DNA of 64,000 nucleotides from Rhodococcus antarcticus. GTDB taxonomy: Bacteria > Actinomycetota > Actinomycetes > Mycobacteriales > Mycobacteriaceae. Positions 38,986-48,086 of this stretch are shown here, piece by piece. The notes under the pieces are model-generated. The model made no database searches. It saw only the letters and a program-made list of their open reading frames with translations, and was not told where the DNA came from. The stretch covers positions 1,550,001 to 1,614,000 of the forward strand of contig NZ_CP110615.1 of assembly GCF_026153295.1 (NCBI RefSeq), given 5' to 3'. Both the position numbers and the translations under genes were made by a program. Within the stretch, counting starts at the first letter, position 1, and each line of letters begins with the position of its first letter.

Positions 38986-39287
38986 CCCTGCAGACCTTCC
39001 TGCTGCTGGCGGCCGCACTGTTCTCCATCGGCCTCTACGGAGCGCTGTCCCAGCAGTCCGTCGTCATGGTCATGATGGGCCTCGAGCTCATGATCAACGG
39101 GATCATCGTCGCGGCCTCCGCGTTCTGGTTCTACCTGTCCCCGGCCCGCGCCGACGGACAGGTCCTCGTCCTGCTCGCGCTGGCGGTGATGGCCGTCGAG
39201 ATGGCGGTGGGGTTCGCCGTCGTCACCGCGTCGTTCCGGGCCGGCGAGATCGACCTGGTCGACTCCGCCGACGAGCTCCGCGGGTGA
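38982..39287 (+). CDS. nuoK: NuoK-like subunit
   Basis: A 101-aa three-helix subunit. GLELMINGI (33-41) contains Glu35 and AVEMAVGFAVV contains Glu73, the two membrane glutamates (36 and 72 in E. coli) needed for proton transfer. So this part of the ion path is kept, unlike NuoH or NuoN. GTGA overlaps at both ends. Confidence 0.92.
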   Translation: MTLQTFLLLAAALFSIGLYGALSQQSVVMVMMGLELMINGIIVAASAFWFYLSPARADGQVLVLLALAVMAVEMAVGFAVVTASFRAGEIDLVDSADELRG

Positions 39288-41089
39288 GCGCCGTCCTCGC
39301 CCTGCTGGTGGCGCTCCCCGCGGTGGTCGGCCTCGTGCTGCTCGCCCTGCCGGTGCTGGCCGGCACGCACGGTGAGAGAGCGGCCGCCCCGGTGTCCGTG
39401 GGTGCGGCCACCGCCGTCCTCGGACTCGCCGTCGTCACCGCCCTCACCCGTCCTGAGCTGGACCTGGTGTGGGTGCCCGGCCTGTCCGGACGGCTCGCGG
39501 TCGACGGGCTCTCGGCCGCGCTGGTTCTCACCGTCGCGGGAGCGGCCCTGCCGGTGCTGCTGTGGACGGTGCGGTCGCCGGGGGAGGGTCGCCGGCGCCT
39601 GGCCGGGCTGCTGCTGGTGTTCACCGCGGCGATGCTGCTGGTGGTCACCGCCACCGACCTGGCCCTGCTCCTGCTGGGCTGGGAGCTCGTCGGGCTCACC
39701 TCGTACGCCCTCATCGGGCACTCCTGGCGCGAGCCGGCCCGGGTGGACGCGGGCATCACCGCGTTCCTCACCACCCGTCTGGGCGACGTCGGGCTCTACG
39801 TCGCGGTGGGCGCGGCCGTGGCGGGGGGCGGGGTGGGCCTGGACCACGTCGCGCCCACCGCCGGGGGCAGCGGCTGGGCGCAGGTGGCCGTGGCCGGGAT
39901 CGTCGTCGCCGCGCTGGGCAAGTCCGCGCAGCTGCCGTTCAGCGGCTGGCTGTCCGGGGCGATGCTCGGACCGTCCCCCGCCTCGGCCCTGCTGCACTCG
40001 GCCACCATGGTCGCCGCCGGCGGCTACCTGCTGCTGCGCGTGCACCCGCTGCTCGAGTCCACCGGCTGGGACACCGGCGTGGCCTGGGCGGGCGCGGCCA
40101 CCGCCGTCGTCATGGGCACGGTGGCCCTGGCCCAGCGCGACCTCAAGCAGCTGCTCGCCGCCTCCACCTGCGCCCAGCTCGGCTTCGTCCTGGTCGCGGC
40201 CGGCACGGGGGCGATCACCGGGGGCGTGCTCGCACTGGTGGCCCACGCCGCCACGAAGTCGCTGCTGTTCCTGTGCGCCGGGTCCTGGCTCGACGCCCAG
40301 GGCACCAAGGACCTGACGGCCCTGCGCGGGGTGGGCCGTCGCTACCCCGCGGTGGGGGTCGCGGCCGCGGTCGGCGCGCTGAGCCTGGCGGGGGTGCCGC
40401 CGCTGGCCCTGTGGGTCGGCAAGGAGGCGGCCCTGGCCGGGTCCACCGGTGCGCTGTACCTCGCCGGCCTGCTCGGCGCCGTGCTCAGCGCGGCCTACGG
40501 GGCGCGGGTGCTCGCGGTGGTCCTCGGACCGCCCGCGCCGGGGGCGGAGCTGGACACCGAGCATCGCGGCACCCGCCACGTCGGCGTCCCCGCGCTGCTC
40601 GCGGTGGCCGGGCTCGCCGCGCTCACCGTCGCGATCGGGGTGGTCGGGCTCGCACGGGCCGACCTGCGGCCCGCTGCCGGGGAGCTGGCGGTGGCCGGGG
40701 CGCTGTCGGTGCTGGTCGTCGCCGGGGTGGTGCTGCTCGACCACCGCCGGGCGGGACGGACCGCGCCGGTGCTGCTGGACTGGTGGGGCCTGCGCCGCCT
40801 GCTCGACGGGGTCGGCGCGAGCACGCTGCGCGTCGCCGGTGCGCTCGCCGCCGCCGACGACCGTCTGGTCGCGGCCAGCCTGGCCGCCCCGGAGGCCACC
40901 GGCCCGGCCCGGTTCGAGACCACCGGGGTCGAGGAGCCCCTCCTCCGTGGGGTGGCGGCGCTGGCCACCGGCACCCGCCGCCTCGGGGTCGTCGCCCGGC
41001 GACCTCAGACAGGTCTGCTGCACACGTACTACGCCCAGGCCGTCCTCGCCCTCGTGGTGCTGGCGGCGACCCTCGTGCTGGTGAGGTGA
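39284..41089 (+). CDS. nuoL: NuoL-like antiporter subunit
   Basis: A 601-aa Mrp-antiporter-type subunit. Glu134 in LLGWELVGLTSYALIG and Lys213 in LGKSAQLPFSGWL match the conserved TM5 Glu and TM7 Lys of the proton channel, and LWVGKEAAL carries the distal Lys. The usual LPDAM is LSGAM here. The length allows about 14-16 helices including the C-terminal lateral helix region. It retains a plausible ion channel. The fifth or sixth gene of the coupled set. Confidence 0.93.
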   Translation: MSAVLALLVALPAVVGLVLLALPVLAGTHGERAAAPVSVGAATAVLGLAVVTALTRPELDLVWVPGLSGRLAVDGLSAALVLTVAGAALPVLLWTVRSPGEGRRRLAGLLLVFTAAMLLVVTATDLALLLLGWELVGLTSYALIGHSWREPARVDAGITAFLTTRLGDVGLYVAVGAAVAGGGVGLDHVAPTAGGSGWAQVAVAGIVVAALGKSAQLPFSGWLSGAMLGPSPASALLHSATMVAAGGYLLLRVHPLLESTGWDTGVAWAGAATAVVMGTVALAQRDLKQLLAASTCAQLGFVLVAAGTGAITGGVLALVAHAATKSLLFLCAGSWLDAQGTKDLTALRGVGRRYPAVGVAAAVGALSLAGVPPLALWVGKEAALAGSTGALYLAGLLGAVLSAAYGARVLAVVLGPPAPGAELDTEHRGTRHVGVPALLAVAGLAALTVAIGVVGLARADLRPAAGELAVAGALSVLVVAGVVLLDHRRAGRTAPVLLDWWGLRRLLDGVGASTLRVAGALAAADDRLVAASLAAPEATGPARFETTGVEEPLLRGVAALATGTRRLGVVARRPQTGLLHTYYAQAVLALVVLAATLVLVR

Positions 41090-42603
41090 CCGTGCTCCCC
41101 GTCCTGATCGTCCTCCCGCTGCTCGTCGCGGCGGGCCTGCTCGCCGCGCCCGCGGCCTCCGACCGGGTGGTGTCCGCGGTGTGGACGGCCACCACCGGGG
41201 TGCTGGTCGCGCTCGTGGCCGGGACGTGGGTGGCCTACCGGCTGCACCCGCCCGCGGCCGGCGGCCAGGCGTTCGTCGTCGACGTGGCGTGGATCCCCTC
41301 GGTGGGCTCCCGCTTCCACCTCGGGGTCGACGGGCTTTCGCTGCCCCTGGTCGCGCTGACCGCGGTGCTGTTCCTCGCCGCAGCCGTCCACGCCGGGCGC
41401 CGCCGCGACAACCTGGGCCGCTACGCCGCCCTGATGCTGTTCCTGCAGTCCGCCTCGCTCGGGGTCTTCGTGGCCCTGGACCTGCTGGTGTTCTTCGTGT
41501 TCTTCGACCTGTCCATCGTCGGCATGTACTTCGTCATCGCCGGCTGGGGCCAGGTGGCCTCCGCCGAGCGCCGCCGGGCGGCCCTGCTGTTCTTCCTCTA
41601 CACCTTCGCCGGCTCGTTGGCCCTGCTGCTGGGGTTCATCGGGCTGTACCTGGCGGCCGACCCGCACACCTTCGACATGGTGGAGCTGGCCCGGGCGAAC
41701 CCGCTGGCCGGGCGCGGGGTCCTCGGCGGGATCGTGCTGGGTGCGGTCCTGCTCGGGCTGGCGATCAAGACCCCCACCTTCCCGTTCCACACCTGGCTGC
41801 CACCGGCGCACACCTCCGCCCCGGCCGAGGGCTCCGCGATCCTCGCCGGGGTGCTGCTCAAGATGGGCACCTACGGCTTCCTCCGGATCGCGATGCCGCT
41901 GCTGCCGCAGGCCTGGCGGGCGTGGGCCTGGGTCATCGTGGTCATCGGGGTGATCTCGGTGCTGCACGGGGCGCTCGTCGCCCTGGCCCAGGACGACCTC
42001 AAGCGGATGGTCGCCTACACCTCGGTGAACCACATGGGCTACATCGTGCTCGCGGTCGGAGCCGCCGGGCTCGGCGGGGGCGCCGACGAGGCCGCCCGCT
42101 CGCTGGCCGTCACCGGCGCGGTGACCCAGATGGTCAGCCACGGCCTCATCACCGGCGCGCTGTTCCTGCTGTGCGGGGTCCTGCACGACCGCGGGGGCAC
42201 CTACGCGATGAGCCGGTACGGCGGGCTCGCGGGCGTGGCGCCGGTGTTCACCGCGCTGTTCGCGGTGGCCGCGTTCGCCTCCCTCGGCCTGCCGGGGCTC
42301 TCCGGCTTCGTCGCCGAGCTGCAGATCTTCACCGGCAGCCTGGCCACCGCTCCGGTCCCCACCGCCGTGGCGGTGCTCGGCATCGTGGTCACCGCCGCCC
42401 TGTTCCTGCGCGCGCTCGGCCGGCTCGGCACCGGTTCCACCCGCACCCCGGACGGCCGGACCTTCGGCGACGTCACCGCCCGGGAGGTCGTCGCGGTGGT
42501 GCCGCTGCTCGTGCTCGTCGTCGTCCTCGGGGTGTACCCGTCGCTGGTGCTGGACGTCATCAGCCCGGCGGCCGGCACCGTCGTGCAGCTGGTGGGCCGG
42601 TGA
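41086..42603 (+). CDS. nuoM: NuoM-like antiporter subunit
   Basis: A 505-aa antiporter-like subunit. LAIKTPTFPFHTWLPPAHTSAP and GSAILAGVLLKMGTYGFLRIAMP are strong NuoM blocks with the conserved lysines. The TM5 Glu of the FFE-x-x-LIPMY motif is Asp141 (FFDLSIVGMY), and LPDAH is LPPAH. Such changes may shift pKa but keep an acidic group. Overlaps nuoL and nuoN by GTGA. Confidence 0.93.
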   Translation: MTVLPVLIVLPLLVAAGLLAAPAASDRVVSAVWTATTGVLVALVAGTWVAYRLHPPAAGGQAFVVDVAWIPSVGSRFHLGVDGLSLPLVALTAVLFLAAAVHAGRRRDNLGRYAALMLFLQSASLGVFVALDLLVFFVFFDLSIVGMYFVIAGWGQVASAERRRAALLFFLYTFAGSLALLLGFIGLYLAADPHTFDMVELARANPLAGRGVLGGIVLGAVLLGLAIKTPTFPFHTWLPPAHTSAPAEGSAILAGVLLKMGTYGFLRIAMPLLPQAWRAWAWVIVVIGVISVLHGALVALAQDDLKRMVAYTSVNHMGYIVLAVGAAGLGGGADEAARSLAVTGAVTQMVSHGLITGALFLLCGVLHDRGGTYAMSRYGGLAGVAPVFTALFAVAAFASLGLPGLSGFVAELQIFTGSLATAPVPTAVAVLGIVVTAALFLRALGRLGTGSTRTPDGRTFGDVTAREVVAVVPLLVLVVVLGVYPSLVLDVISPAAGTVVQLVGR

Positions 42604-44015
42604 CCCCGGGAGCCAACGAGGCCGTCACCACGCTGCTGCCCGAGCTGGTCCTGGTGTTGGCCGCTGTGGTGGGCCTGCTCGCTGGCTCGTTCCTGCCGCG
42701 CCGCCGCCAGGGCCTGGTGCGGGCCGGGGCCGTGCTGGCGGTGGTCGCGGCCGGGGTGCTCTCGGCGGTCGGGCTCGCCCGGCCCGCGGAGCTGGTGTTC
42801 AGCGGGACCTACGCGGTGGACGCGGGGCTGGGGGTGCTGCGGCTGGTGGTGCTCGCCGCCACGGCGCTGACCCTGCTGCTCGCCGCCGAGGCGATCGGGG
42901 GTAACCGGCGCGAGACCGAGGTGGTCGTGCTGGTCCTGCTGGCCGCGCTGGGCACCATCGTCCTGGCCGGCGCCAACGACCTGCTGGTGCTCGCCGCCGG
43001 GTTCCTGCTCACCTCGCTGCCGCTGTACGCGCTCACCGGGTTCACCCACACCCGCCGCAGCACCGAGGCCGCCCTCAAGCAGTACCTGCTCGGTGCGCTC
43101 GCGGGTGTGCTCATGCTCGTCGGCGTCGCCGTGCTGCTGGGCGCCGGCGGGGGCACCGACTACCCCACCCTGGCCACCGGGCTCCCCGCCGCCGCGCGGA
43201 TCACGGTGGTGCTGGGCGTGGTCGCCCTGGTGGCAGGGCTGCTGTTCGAGCTCGGTGCCGTGCCGCTGCACTTCTGGGTGCCCGACGTGACCCAGGCGGC
43301 GAGCACACCCGTCGCGGCCTTCACCTCCACGGTTCCCAAGCTCGGCGCCGCGCTCGCGCTCTACCGGCTGCTCGACGTCCCCCTGGCCGGCACGGGTCAG
43401 GACTGGTCGCTGCTGGTGGCCGTGATCGCCGCCGCCAGCATGACCCTGGGCAACCTTGCGGCCTTCGCCCAGGACGACGTCCGCCGCCTGCTCGGCTACT
43501 CCGCCATCAGCCAGGTCGGCTACCTCCTCATGGCCGTCGCCGTGGCCGGGCGGGCCGAGCTCGCCCTCAGCTCCCTGCTGCTGTACCTCGCGGCGTACGC
43601 GGTGACGAACCTCGGGGCCTTTGCCGTGGTCGCCGCCCTGCCGCACGCGCGGACGCTGGCCGACTTCCGCGGTCTCGCCCGCACCCAGCCGTGGCTGGCC
43701 GGTGCGCTGGTGGTGTGCCTGCTGGGGCTCGTCGGCACCCCGCCCACCGCGGTGTTCGCCGGCAAGCTCACCGTCTTCACCGCCGCGGGCGACGGCGGGC
43801 TGGGCTGGCTCGTGGTCGTCGCCGCCATCAACACCGTGGCCAGCCTGTTCTACTACCTGCGCTGGATCGCGCCGGCGGTGCGCGGCGGGGGCCAGGCACC
43901 CACCGTCGACCCGTGGGCCCGCGCCGCAGCGGTCACCGCCGCGGTGTCCTCGCTCGCCCTCGGCGTGCTCGCCGGCCCGGCGCTGGACCTGGTCAACGGC
44001 ACGCTCGCCCGGTAG
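42600..44015 (+). CDS. nuoN: NuoN-like antiporter subunit
   Basis: A 471-aa antiporter-like subunit. By eye against E. coli NuoN, TM5 Glu133 is replaced by Leu136 ([10 protein letters not shown]) and TM7 Lys217 by Glu217 ([11 protein letters not shown]), whereas Lys247 (VPKLGAAL) and the distal Lys (FAGKLTVF) remain. The Glu-Lys pair central to proton pumping is thus lost. [16 protein letters not shown] is the family block. It ends the coupled set; the paa operon starts 178 bp later. Confidence 0.9.
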   Translation: MTPGANEAVTTLLPELVLVLAAVVGLLAGSFLPRRRQGLVRAGAVLAVVAAGVLSAVGLARPAELVFSGTYAVDAGLGVLRLVVLAATALTLLLAAEAIGGNRRETEVVVLVLLAALGTIVLAGANDLLVLAAGFLLTSLPLYALTGFTHTRRSTEAALKQYLLGALAGVLMLVGVAVLLGAGGGTDYPTLATGLPAAARITVVLGVVALVAGLLFELGAVPLHFWVPDVTQAASTPVAAFTSTVPKLGAALALYRLLDVPLAGTGQDWSLLVAVIAAASMTLGNLAAFAQDDVRRLLGYSAISQVGYLLMAVAVAGRAELALSSLLLYLAAYAVTNLGAFAVVAALPHARTLADFRGLARTQPWLAGALVVCLLGLVGTPPTAVFAGKLTVFTAAGDGGLGWLVVVAAINTVASLFYYLRWIAPAVRGGGQAPTVDPWARAAAVTAAVSSLALGVLAGPALDLVNGTLAR

Positions 44016-44027
44016 CCGCTGGCGGTT

Positions 44028-44062
44028 GGTCCCCGGCGGGTCCCGTGGTGGTCCTGGGGACC
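44028..44062 (+). terminator. weak stem-loop after nuoN
   Basis: GGTCCCC (44028-44034) and GGGGACC (44056-44062) can pair with a 21-base loop 13 bp past the nuoN stop. There is no U-tract, so termination is uncertain. Confidence 0.3.
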
Positions 44063-44124
44063 GCTGGTCACGAGCACCCGACTCCCCGTTGCGCTCGGGG
44101 CGGGACCGTGGGAAAGTATTCCTG

Positions 44125-44138
44125 ACCGATCGTTCTGT
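44125..44138. promoter_or_regulatory. PaaR-type operator before paaA
   Basis: ACCGATCGTTCTGT fits the ACCGnnCGnnCGGT half-palindrome I recall for actinobacterial PaaR with one mismatch. It lies 56 bp upstream of paaA, and a TetR gene follows the operon at 48087-48731. Phenylacetyl-CoA is the usual inducer. Site and regulator pairing are inferred. Confidence 0.55.
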
Positions 44139-44193
44139 AAACGACTGGCCCGACGCCGTCTCCAGCCGCGACGCGATCATCACAGGAGGAACC

Positions 44194-45153
44194 ATGACGG
44201 TGCTGCCCCCGGCGCCCCCGGTGGACGAGTCCGAGCTCCTCGCGGGCTTCGACGCCACGATCGCGCGCAACGACCGGATCGAGCCGCGCGACTGGATGCC
44301 GGAGCGGTACCGCTCCACCCTCGTGCGCCAGATCGCCCAGCACGCGCACTCGGAGATCATCGGCATGCAGCCGGAGGGCAGCTGGATCGCCCGCGCGCCG
44401 TCGCTGCGCCGCAAGGCGACCCTGCTGGCCAAGGTCCAGGACGAGGCCGGTCACGGGCTCTACCTGTACTCCGCGTGCGAGACCCTCGGCGTCTCGCGCC
44501 AGGAGCTCACCGAGAAGCTGGTCGCGGGCACGCAGAAGTACTCCTCGATCTTCAACTACCCCACCCTGTCCTACGCCGACGTGGGCACCATCGGCTGGCT
44601 CGTCGACGGCGCCGCCATCTGCAACCAGGTCCCGTTGTGCCGCACGTCCTTCGGTCCGTACGGACGCGCCATGATCCGGGTGTGCAAGGAGGAGTCGTTC
44701 CACCAGCGGCAGGGCTTCGAGCTCCTGTCCACGATGATGCGCGGCACCGACGCCCAGCGCGCCATGGTGCAGGAGTCGGTGGACCGATTCTGGTGGCCCG
44801 CCCTGATGATGTTCGGCCCGCCGGACGCGGACTCCCCGAACACCGAGCAGTCGATGGCCTGGGGCATCAAGCGCGACACCAACGACGAGCTGCGGCAGAA
44901 GTTCGTGGACATGTCCGTCCCGCAGGCCGCGGCCCTGGGCGTGACGCTGCCGGACCCGGGCCTGGTGTGGAACGAGAGCAAGGGTGGGCACGACTTCGGC
45001 CAGCCCGACTGGGACGAGTTCTACGCCGTGGTCAAGGGCTCCGGACCGTGCAACGCCCAGCGCACCGCGCACCGGCGGCGGGCGCACGAGGAGGGCGCGT
45101 GGGTCCGGGACGCCGCGACGGCCTTCGCCCGCTCCCAGCAGGAGGTGTCGTGA
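44194..45153 (+). CDS. paaA: phenylacetyl-CoA epoxidase subunit A
   Basis: A 319-aa catalytic di-iron subunit that epoxidises the aromatic ring of phenylacetyl-CoA. Iron ligands are in [19 protein letters not shown] and [39 protein letters not shown] and [20 protein letters not shown] are family blocks. ACAGGAGGA precedes the ATG. First gene of paaABCDE, behind a PaaR-like site. Confidence 0.97.
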   Translation: MTVLPPAPPVDESELLAGFDATIARNDRIEPRDWMPERYRSTLVRQIAQHAHSEIIGMQPEGSWIARAPSLRRKATLLAKVQDEAGHGLYLYSACETLGVSRQELTEKLVAGTQKYSSIFNYPTLSYADVGTIGWLVDGAAICNQVPLCRTSFGPYGRAMIRVCKEESFHQRQGFELLSTMMRGTDAQRAMVQESVDRFWWPALMMFGPPDADSPNTEQSMAWGIKRDTNDELRQKFVDMSVPQAAALGVTLPDPGLVWNESKGGHDFGQPDWDEFYAVVKGSGPCNAQRTAHRRRAHEEGAWVRDAATAFARSQQEVS

Positions 45154-45521
45154 GCGGCGACGGCCAGGACTTCAGCGCGGACGGTGGGCACGGAGCCGTC
45201 CCCCTGGCCGGTGTGCCGACCGGTCTCGGCGAGCAGCCGGACGGGGAGTGGCCGCTCTACGAGATCTTCGTGCGCGGCAAGCGGGGCCTGAACCACGTGC
45301 ACGTCGGGTCGCTGCACGCCGCAGACGACGAGATGGCGCTGCGGCACGCCCGCGACGTCTACACCCGCCGCAACGAGGGCGTGAGCATCTGGGCGGTGCG
45401 GTCGGACGACGTGGCGGCCTCCAGCCCGGACGAGAAGGACCCGCTGTTCGCCCCCGCCGGGGACAAGGTCTACCGGCACCCCACCTTCTACTCGATCCCT
45501 GACGACGTCCCGCACATGTGA
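45150..45521 (+). CDS. paaB: phenylacetyl-CoA epoxidase subunit B
   Basis: A 123-aa small subunit bridging the catalytic heterodimers. [55 protein letters not shown] is the PaaB core. The family is usually about 95 aa; here a 30-residue Gly/Asp-rich N-terminal extension is present, if the GTG overlapping the paaA stop is right. No other good start lies between. Confidence 0.95.
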   Translation: MSGDGQDFSADGGHGAVPLAGVPTGLGEQPDGEWPLYEIFVRGKRGLNHVHVGSLHAADDEMALRHARDVYTRRNEGVSIWAVRSDDVAASSPDEKDPLFAPAGDKVYRHPTFYSIPDDVPHM

Positions 45522-45533
45522 GAGGAGCTCGCC

Positions 45534-46448
45534 ATGACGGACCACAGCTCGGTCTACGACGGCCTCACCGGCGGGGATGACTCCCAGTGGGCGTTCGGCA
45601 CCGACTTCGAGGACCCGCTGGCCGGGGTGGACACCACGATCGGCGACGGGGTCGACGCCGCGGTGCTGGGGCAGTACTGCCTGATGCTCGGTGACGACGC
45701 CCTCGTCTACGCCCACCGCCTGTCCGGGTGGGCGAGCAACGCGCCCGACCTCGAGGAGGACATCGCGCTGGCGAACGTCGCACTGGACCTGCTCGGGCAG
45801 GCCCGGCTGCTGCTCGCCAGGGCGGCAGCGGCCGACCCGTCGCTGGTACCCGGGCTGCCCGAGGGTTCGCCCGTGCCGCCGGAGGACGCCCTCGCCTTCT
45901 TCCGGGACGAGATGGCCTTCCGCAACGTGCGCCTCGTCGAGCCGCCGAACGGCGACTTCGCCGTCAGCACGGTGCGCCTGCTCGTCTTCTCCACCTACCG
46001 CCTCGCGCTGATGCAGCGCCTGGCCACGAGCAACGATCCCGTGCTGTCGGCCATCGCGGTCAAGGGGATCAAGGAGCTGCGCTACCACCGGGACTACGCC
46101 GGGCGGTGGTTCCTCACCCTGGCCAAGGGCACCGAGGAGTCCCGTCGTCGGCTGCTGGCCGGGATGGACCTGGTGTGGCCGCTGAAGGACGAGCTGTTCA
46201 CCGCCACCGCCGTGGAACGTGCCGCGGCCGAGCAGGGGGTCGGGGTGGACCCGGCGACCCTCGCCGACGAGGTGGCCGTGCTGCTCGAGCAGGTCCTCAC
46301 CGTCAGCGGGGTGGACCGACCCGACGTCCCGCGGACCGGGGCGGTCAACGGCGGTACCGGCCGGCACGGGCGGCACACCGAGGAGATGGGTCGGCTGCTG
46401 GCCGAGATGCAGGTGGTGGCCCGCGCCCACCCGATGGGGCGGTGGTGA
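45534..46448 (+). CDS. paaC: phenylacetyl-CoA epoxidase subunit C
   Basis: A 304-aa structural partner of PaaA with a related helical fold lacking most iron ligands. YCLMLGDDALVYAHRLSGWASNAPDLEEDIALANVALDLLGQARLLL, FRDEMAFRNVRLVE and KELRYHRDYAGRWFLTLAKGTEESRRRL are characteristic. GAGAGGAG precedes the ATG, 12 bp after paaB. Its stop overlaps paaD. Confidence 0.96.
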   Translation: MTDHSSVYDGLTGGDDSQWAFGTDFEDPLAGVDTTIGDGVDAAVLGQYCLMLGDDALVYAHRLSGWASNAPDLEEDIALANVALDLLGQARLLLARAAAADPSLVPGLPEGSPVPPEDALAFFRDEMAFRNVRLVEPPNGDFAVSTVRLLVFSTYRLALMQRLATSNDPVLSAIAVKGIKELRYHRDYAGRWFLTLAKGTEESRRRLLAGMDLVWPLKDELFTATAVERAAAEQGVGVDPATLADEVAVLLEQVLTVSGVDRPDVPRTGAVNGGTGRHGRHTEEMGRLLAEMQVVARAHPMGRW

Positions 46449-46984
46449 GCGCCGTGCCGACCACCTCCCGTGCCTCCACCCGGCTCGCGCGGGCCCGGGT
46501 GCTGGCGGAGCGGGTCACCGACCCGGAGATGCCGATGCTCACGCTGAGCGATCTCGGCGTCCTCCGCGACGTCCAGCTCGAGGAGGAGGCCGGAGCCGAC
46601 GCCGTCGTGGTGACGATCACCCCGACCTACTCGGGCTGTCCCGCCATGGCGACGATGCGCGACGACCTCGTGCACACCCTGCACGACAACGGCTTCACCG
46701 ACGTCCGGGTCGTGGTCAGCCTGCACCCCGCGTGGTCGAGCGACTGGATCACCGAGGGGGGGCGGCGGGCGCTGCTCGAGCACGGCATCTCCGCGCCGGG
46801 CGCGGCGCCCCGGCACGACGGACCGATCGCGCTCAACCTGGCGCCGATCCGCCGCCCGCTGACCTGTCCCCGCTGCGGAGGTGCGGACGTGGCCCTGGTC
46901 TCGGAGTTCGGGCCCACCGCCTGCAAGGCCGTCTACCGCTGCACGTCGTGCCTCGAGCCGTTCGAGCACGTGAAGGAGATCTGA
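46445..46984 (+). CDS. paaD: phenylacetyl-CoA epoxidase assembly protein D
   Basis: A 179-aa SUF-associated (DUF59/MIP18-like) protein thought to help mature the Fe-S or di-iron subunits. VTDPEMPMLTLSDLGVLRDV and VTITPTYSGCPAMATMRDDLV are the DUF59 part. The C-terminal zinc-ribbon-like part has CPRCGG, TACKAVYRCTSCLEPF. GTGA overlap with paaC, then paaE two bases later. Confidence 0.95.
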   Translation: MSAVPTTSRASTRLARARVLAERVTDPEMPMLTLSDLGVLRDVQLEEEAGADAVVVTITPTYSGCPAMATMRDDLVHTLHDNGFTDVRVVVSLHPAWSSDWITEGGRRALLEHGISAPGAAPRHDGPIALNLAPIRRPLTCPRCGGADVALVSEFGPTACKAVYRCTSCLEPFEHVKEI

Positions 46985-46986
46985 GC

Positions 46987-48051
46987 GTGACCTCACCCCG
47001 ATCGGCGTTCCACGAGCTGCGCGTCGCCGCCGTCGAGCGGCTCACCGAGGACTCGGCCGCGGTGACCTTCGACGTGCCCGCGGACCTCGCGTCCACCTTC
47101 GACTTCCAGGCCGGGCAGTCCCTCACGCTGCGCCGCACCGTCGACGGGCAGGACCACCGCCGCTCGTACTCCATCTGCGCCCCGGCGGGGTCCCCGCCGC
47201 GGGTGGGCGTCCGGGAGATCCCCGACGGGCTGTTCTCGAGCTGGCTCGTCCGTGGCCTGTCCGTCGGTGACGTCGTCGAGGCGCAGCCGCCCGCGGGGAC
47301 CTTCCGGGCCGACCCCACCCAGGCCGGTCGGCACCTCTGCATCGCGGCGGGGTCCGGCATCACCCCGATGCTGTCGATCGCGACCACCGTGCTCACGAAC
47401 CCCGCGTCCTCGGTGACGCTGATCTACGGCAACCGCACCGTGCGCTCGGTGATGTTCGCCGAGGAGCTCGCGGACCTGAAGAACCGCTACGGGCCCCGCC
47501 TGGACCTCGTCCACGTCCTCTCCCGCGAGCCCCGCGACGTCGAGCTGTTCTCCGGTCGGCTCGACGCCGACCGGCTGCGCCGGCTGCTCACCACGCTGGT
47601 CCCGGTCCGCAGCGTCGACCACGTGTGGCTGTGCGGACCGTTCGGTCTCGTCAACGCCGCCCGCGACGTCCTCTCCGAGCTGGAGGTCAGCGCCGACAAG
47701 GTGCACGTGGAGCTGTTCTACGTCGACGAGCCACCGCCGGAGGTCGTCCGCCGCGACGACGTCGTGGACGGTGACGTCAGCCAGGTGACCATCGTCCTGG
47801 ACGGCCAGACGACCACCGTGGCGGCCCCCAAGGAGCTGTCCATCCTCGACGGTGCGGCCAGGACGAGGAACGACCTGCCGTTCGCCTGCAAGGGCGGCGT
47901 GTGCGGGACCTGCCGTGCCCACCTGGTCTCCGGCGAGGTCGACATGCGTCGCAACTACGCCCTCGACGACGACGAGGTCGCGCGCGGCTACGTGCTGACG
48001 TGCCAGAGCTTCCCGGTCTCCGACACCGCCACGGTCGACTTCGACGCCTGA
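46987..48051 (+). CDS. paaE: phenylacetyl-CoA epoxidase reductase subunit
   Basis: A 354-aa NADPH-dependent reductase feeding electrons to PaaABC. Domain order: FAD barrel with RRSYSICAPAG, NAD(P) domain with IAAGSGITPMLSIATTVL and VWLCGPFGLV, and a C-terminal 2Fe-2S ferredoxin with CKGGVCGTCRAHL and a final LTCQS. The ring-opening and beta-oxidation paa genes are not here. Confidence 0.96.
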   Translation: MTSPRSAFHELRVAAVERLTEDSAAVTFDVPADLASTFDFQAGQSLTLRRTVDGQDHRRSYSICAPAGSPPRVGVREIPDGLFSSWLVRGLSVGDVVEAQPPAGTFRADPTQAGRHLCIAAGSGITPMLSIATTVLTNPASSVTLIYGNRTVRSVMFAEELADLKNRYGPRLDLVHVLSREPRDVELFSGRLDADRLRRLLTTLVPVRSVDHVWLCGPFGLVNAARDVLSELEVSADKVHVELFYVDEPPPEVVRRDDVVDGDVSQVTIVLDGQTTTVAAPKELSILDGAARTRNDLPFACKGGVCGTCRAHLVSGEVDMRRNYALDDDEVARGYVLTCQSFPVSDTATVDFDA

Positions 48052-48086
48052 GCCCCCGGCGCCCCCGGCCCCGCCTGGTCCCCGCG

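Noticed and set aside
36185-44015. Ordinary Complex I operon
   Set aside because: The NADH, Fe-S and peripheral-arm genes are missing and signature residues are changed.
36185-44015. Mrp-type sodium/proton antiporter operon
   Set aside because: NuoA-, H-, J- and K-like genes fit Complex I order, and MrpE, F and G partners are absent.
41029-44432. Long minus-strand frames across the nuoM/nuoN region
   Set aside because: Gln/His/Gly/Arg-rich composition typical of antisense frames in high-GC genes.
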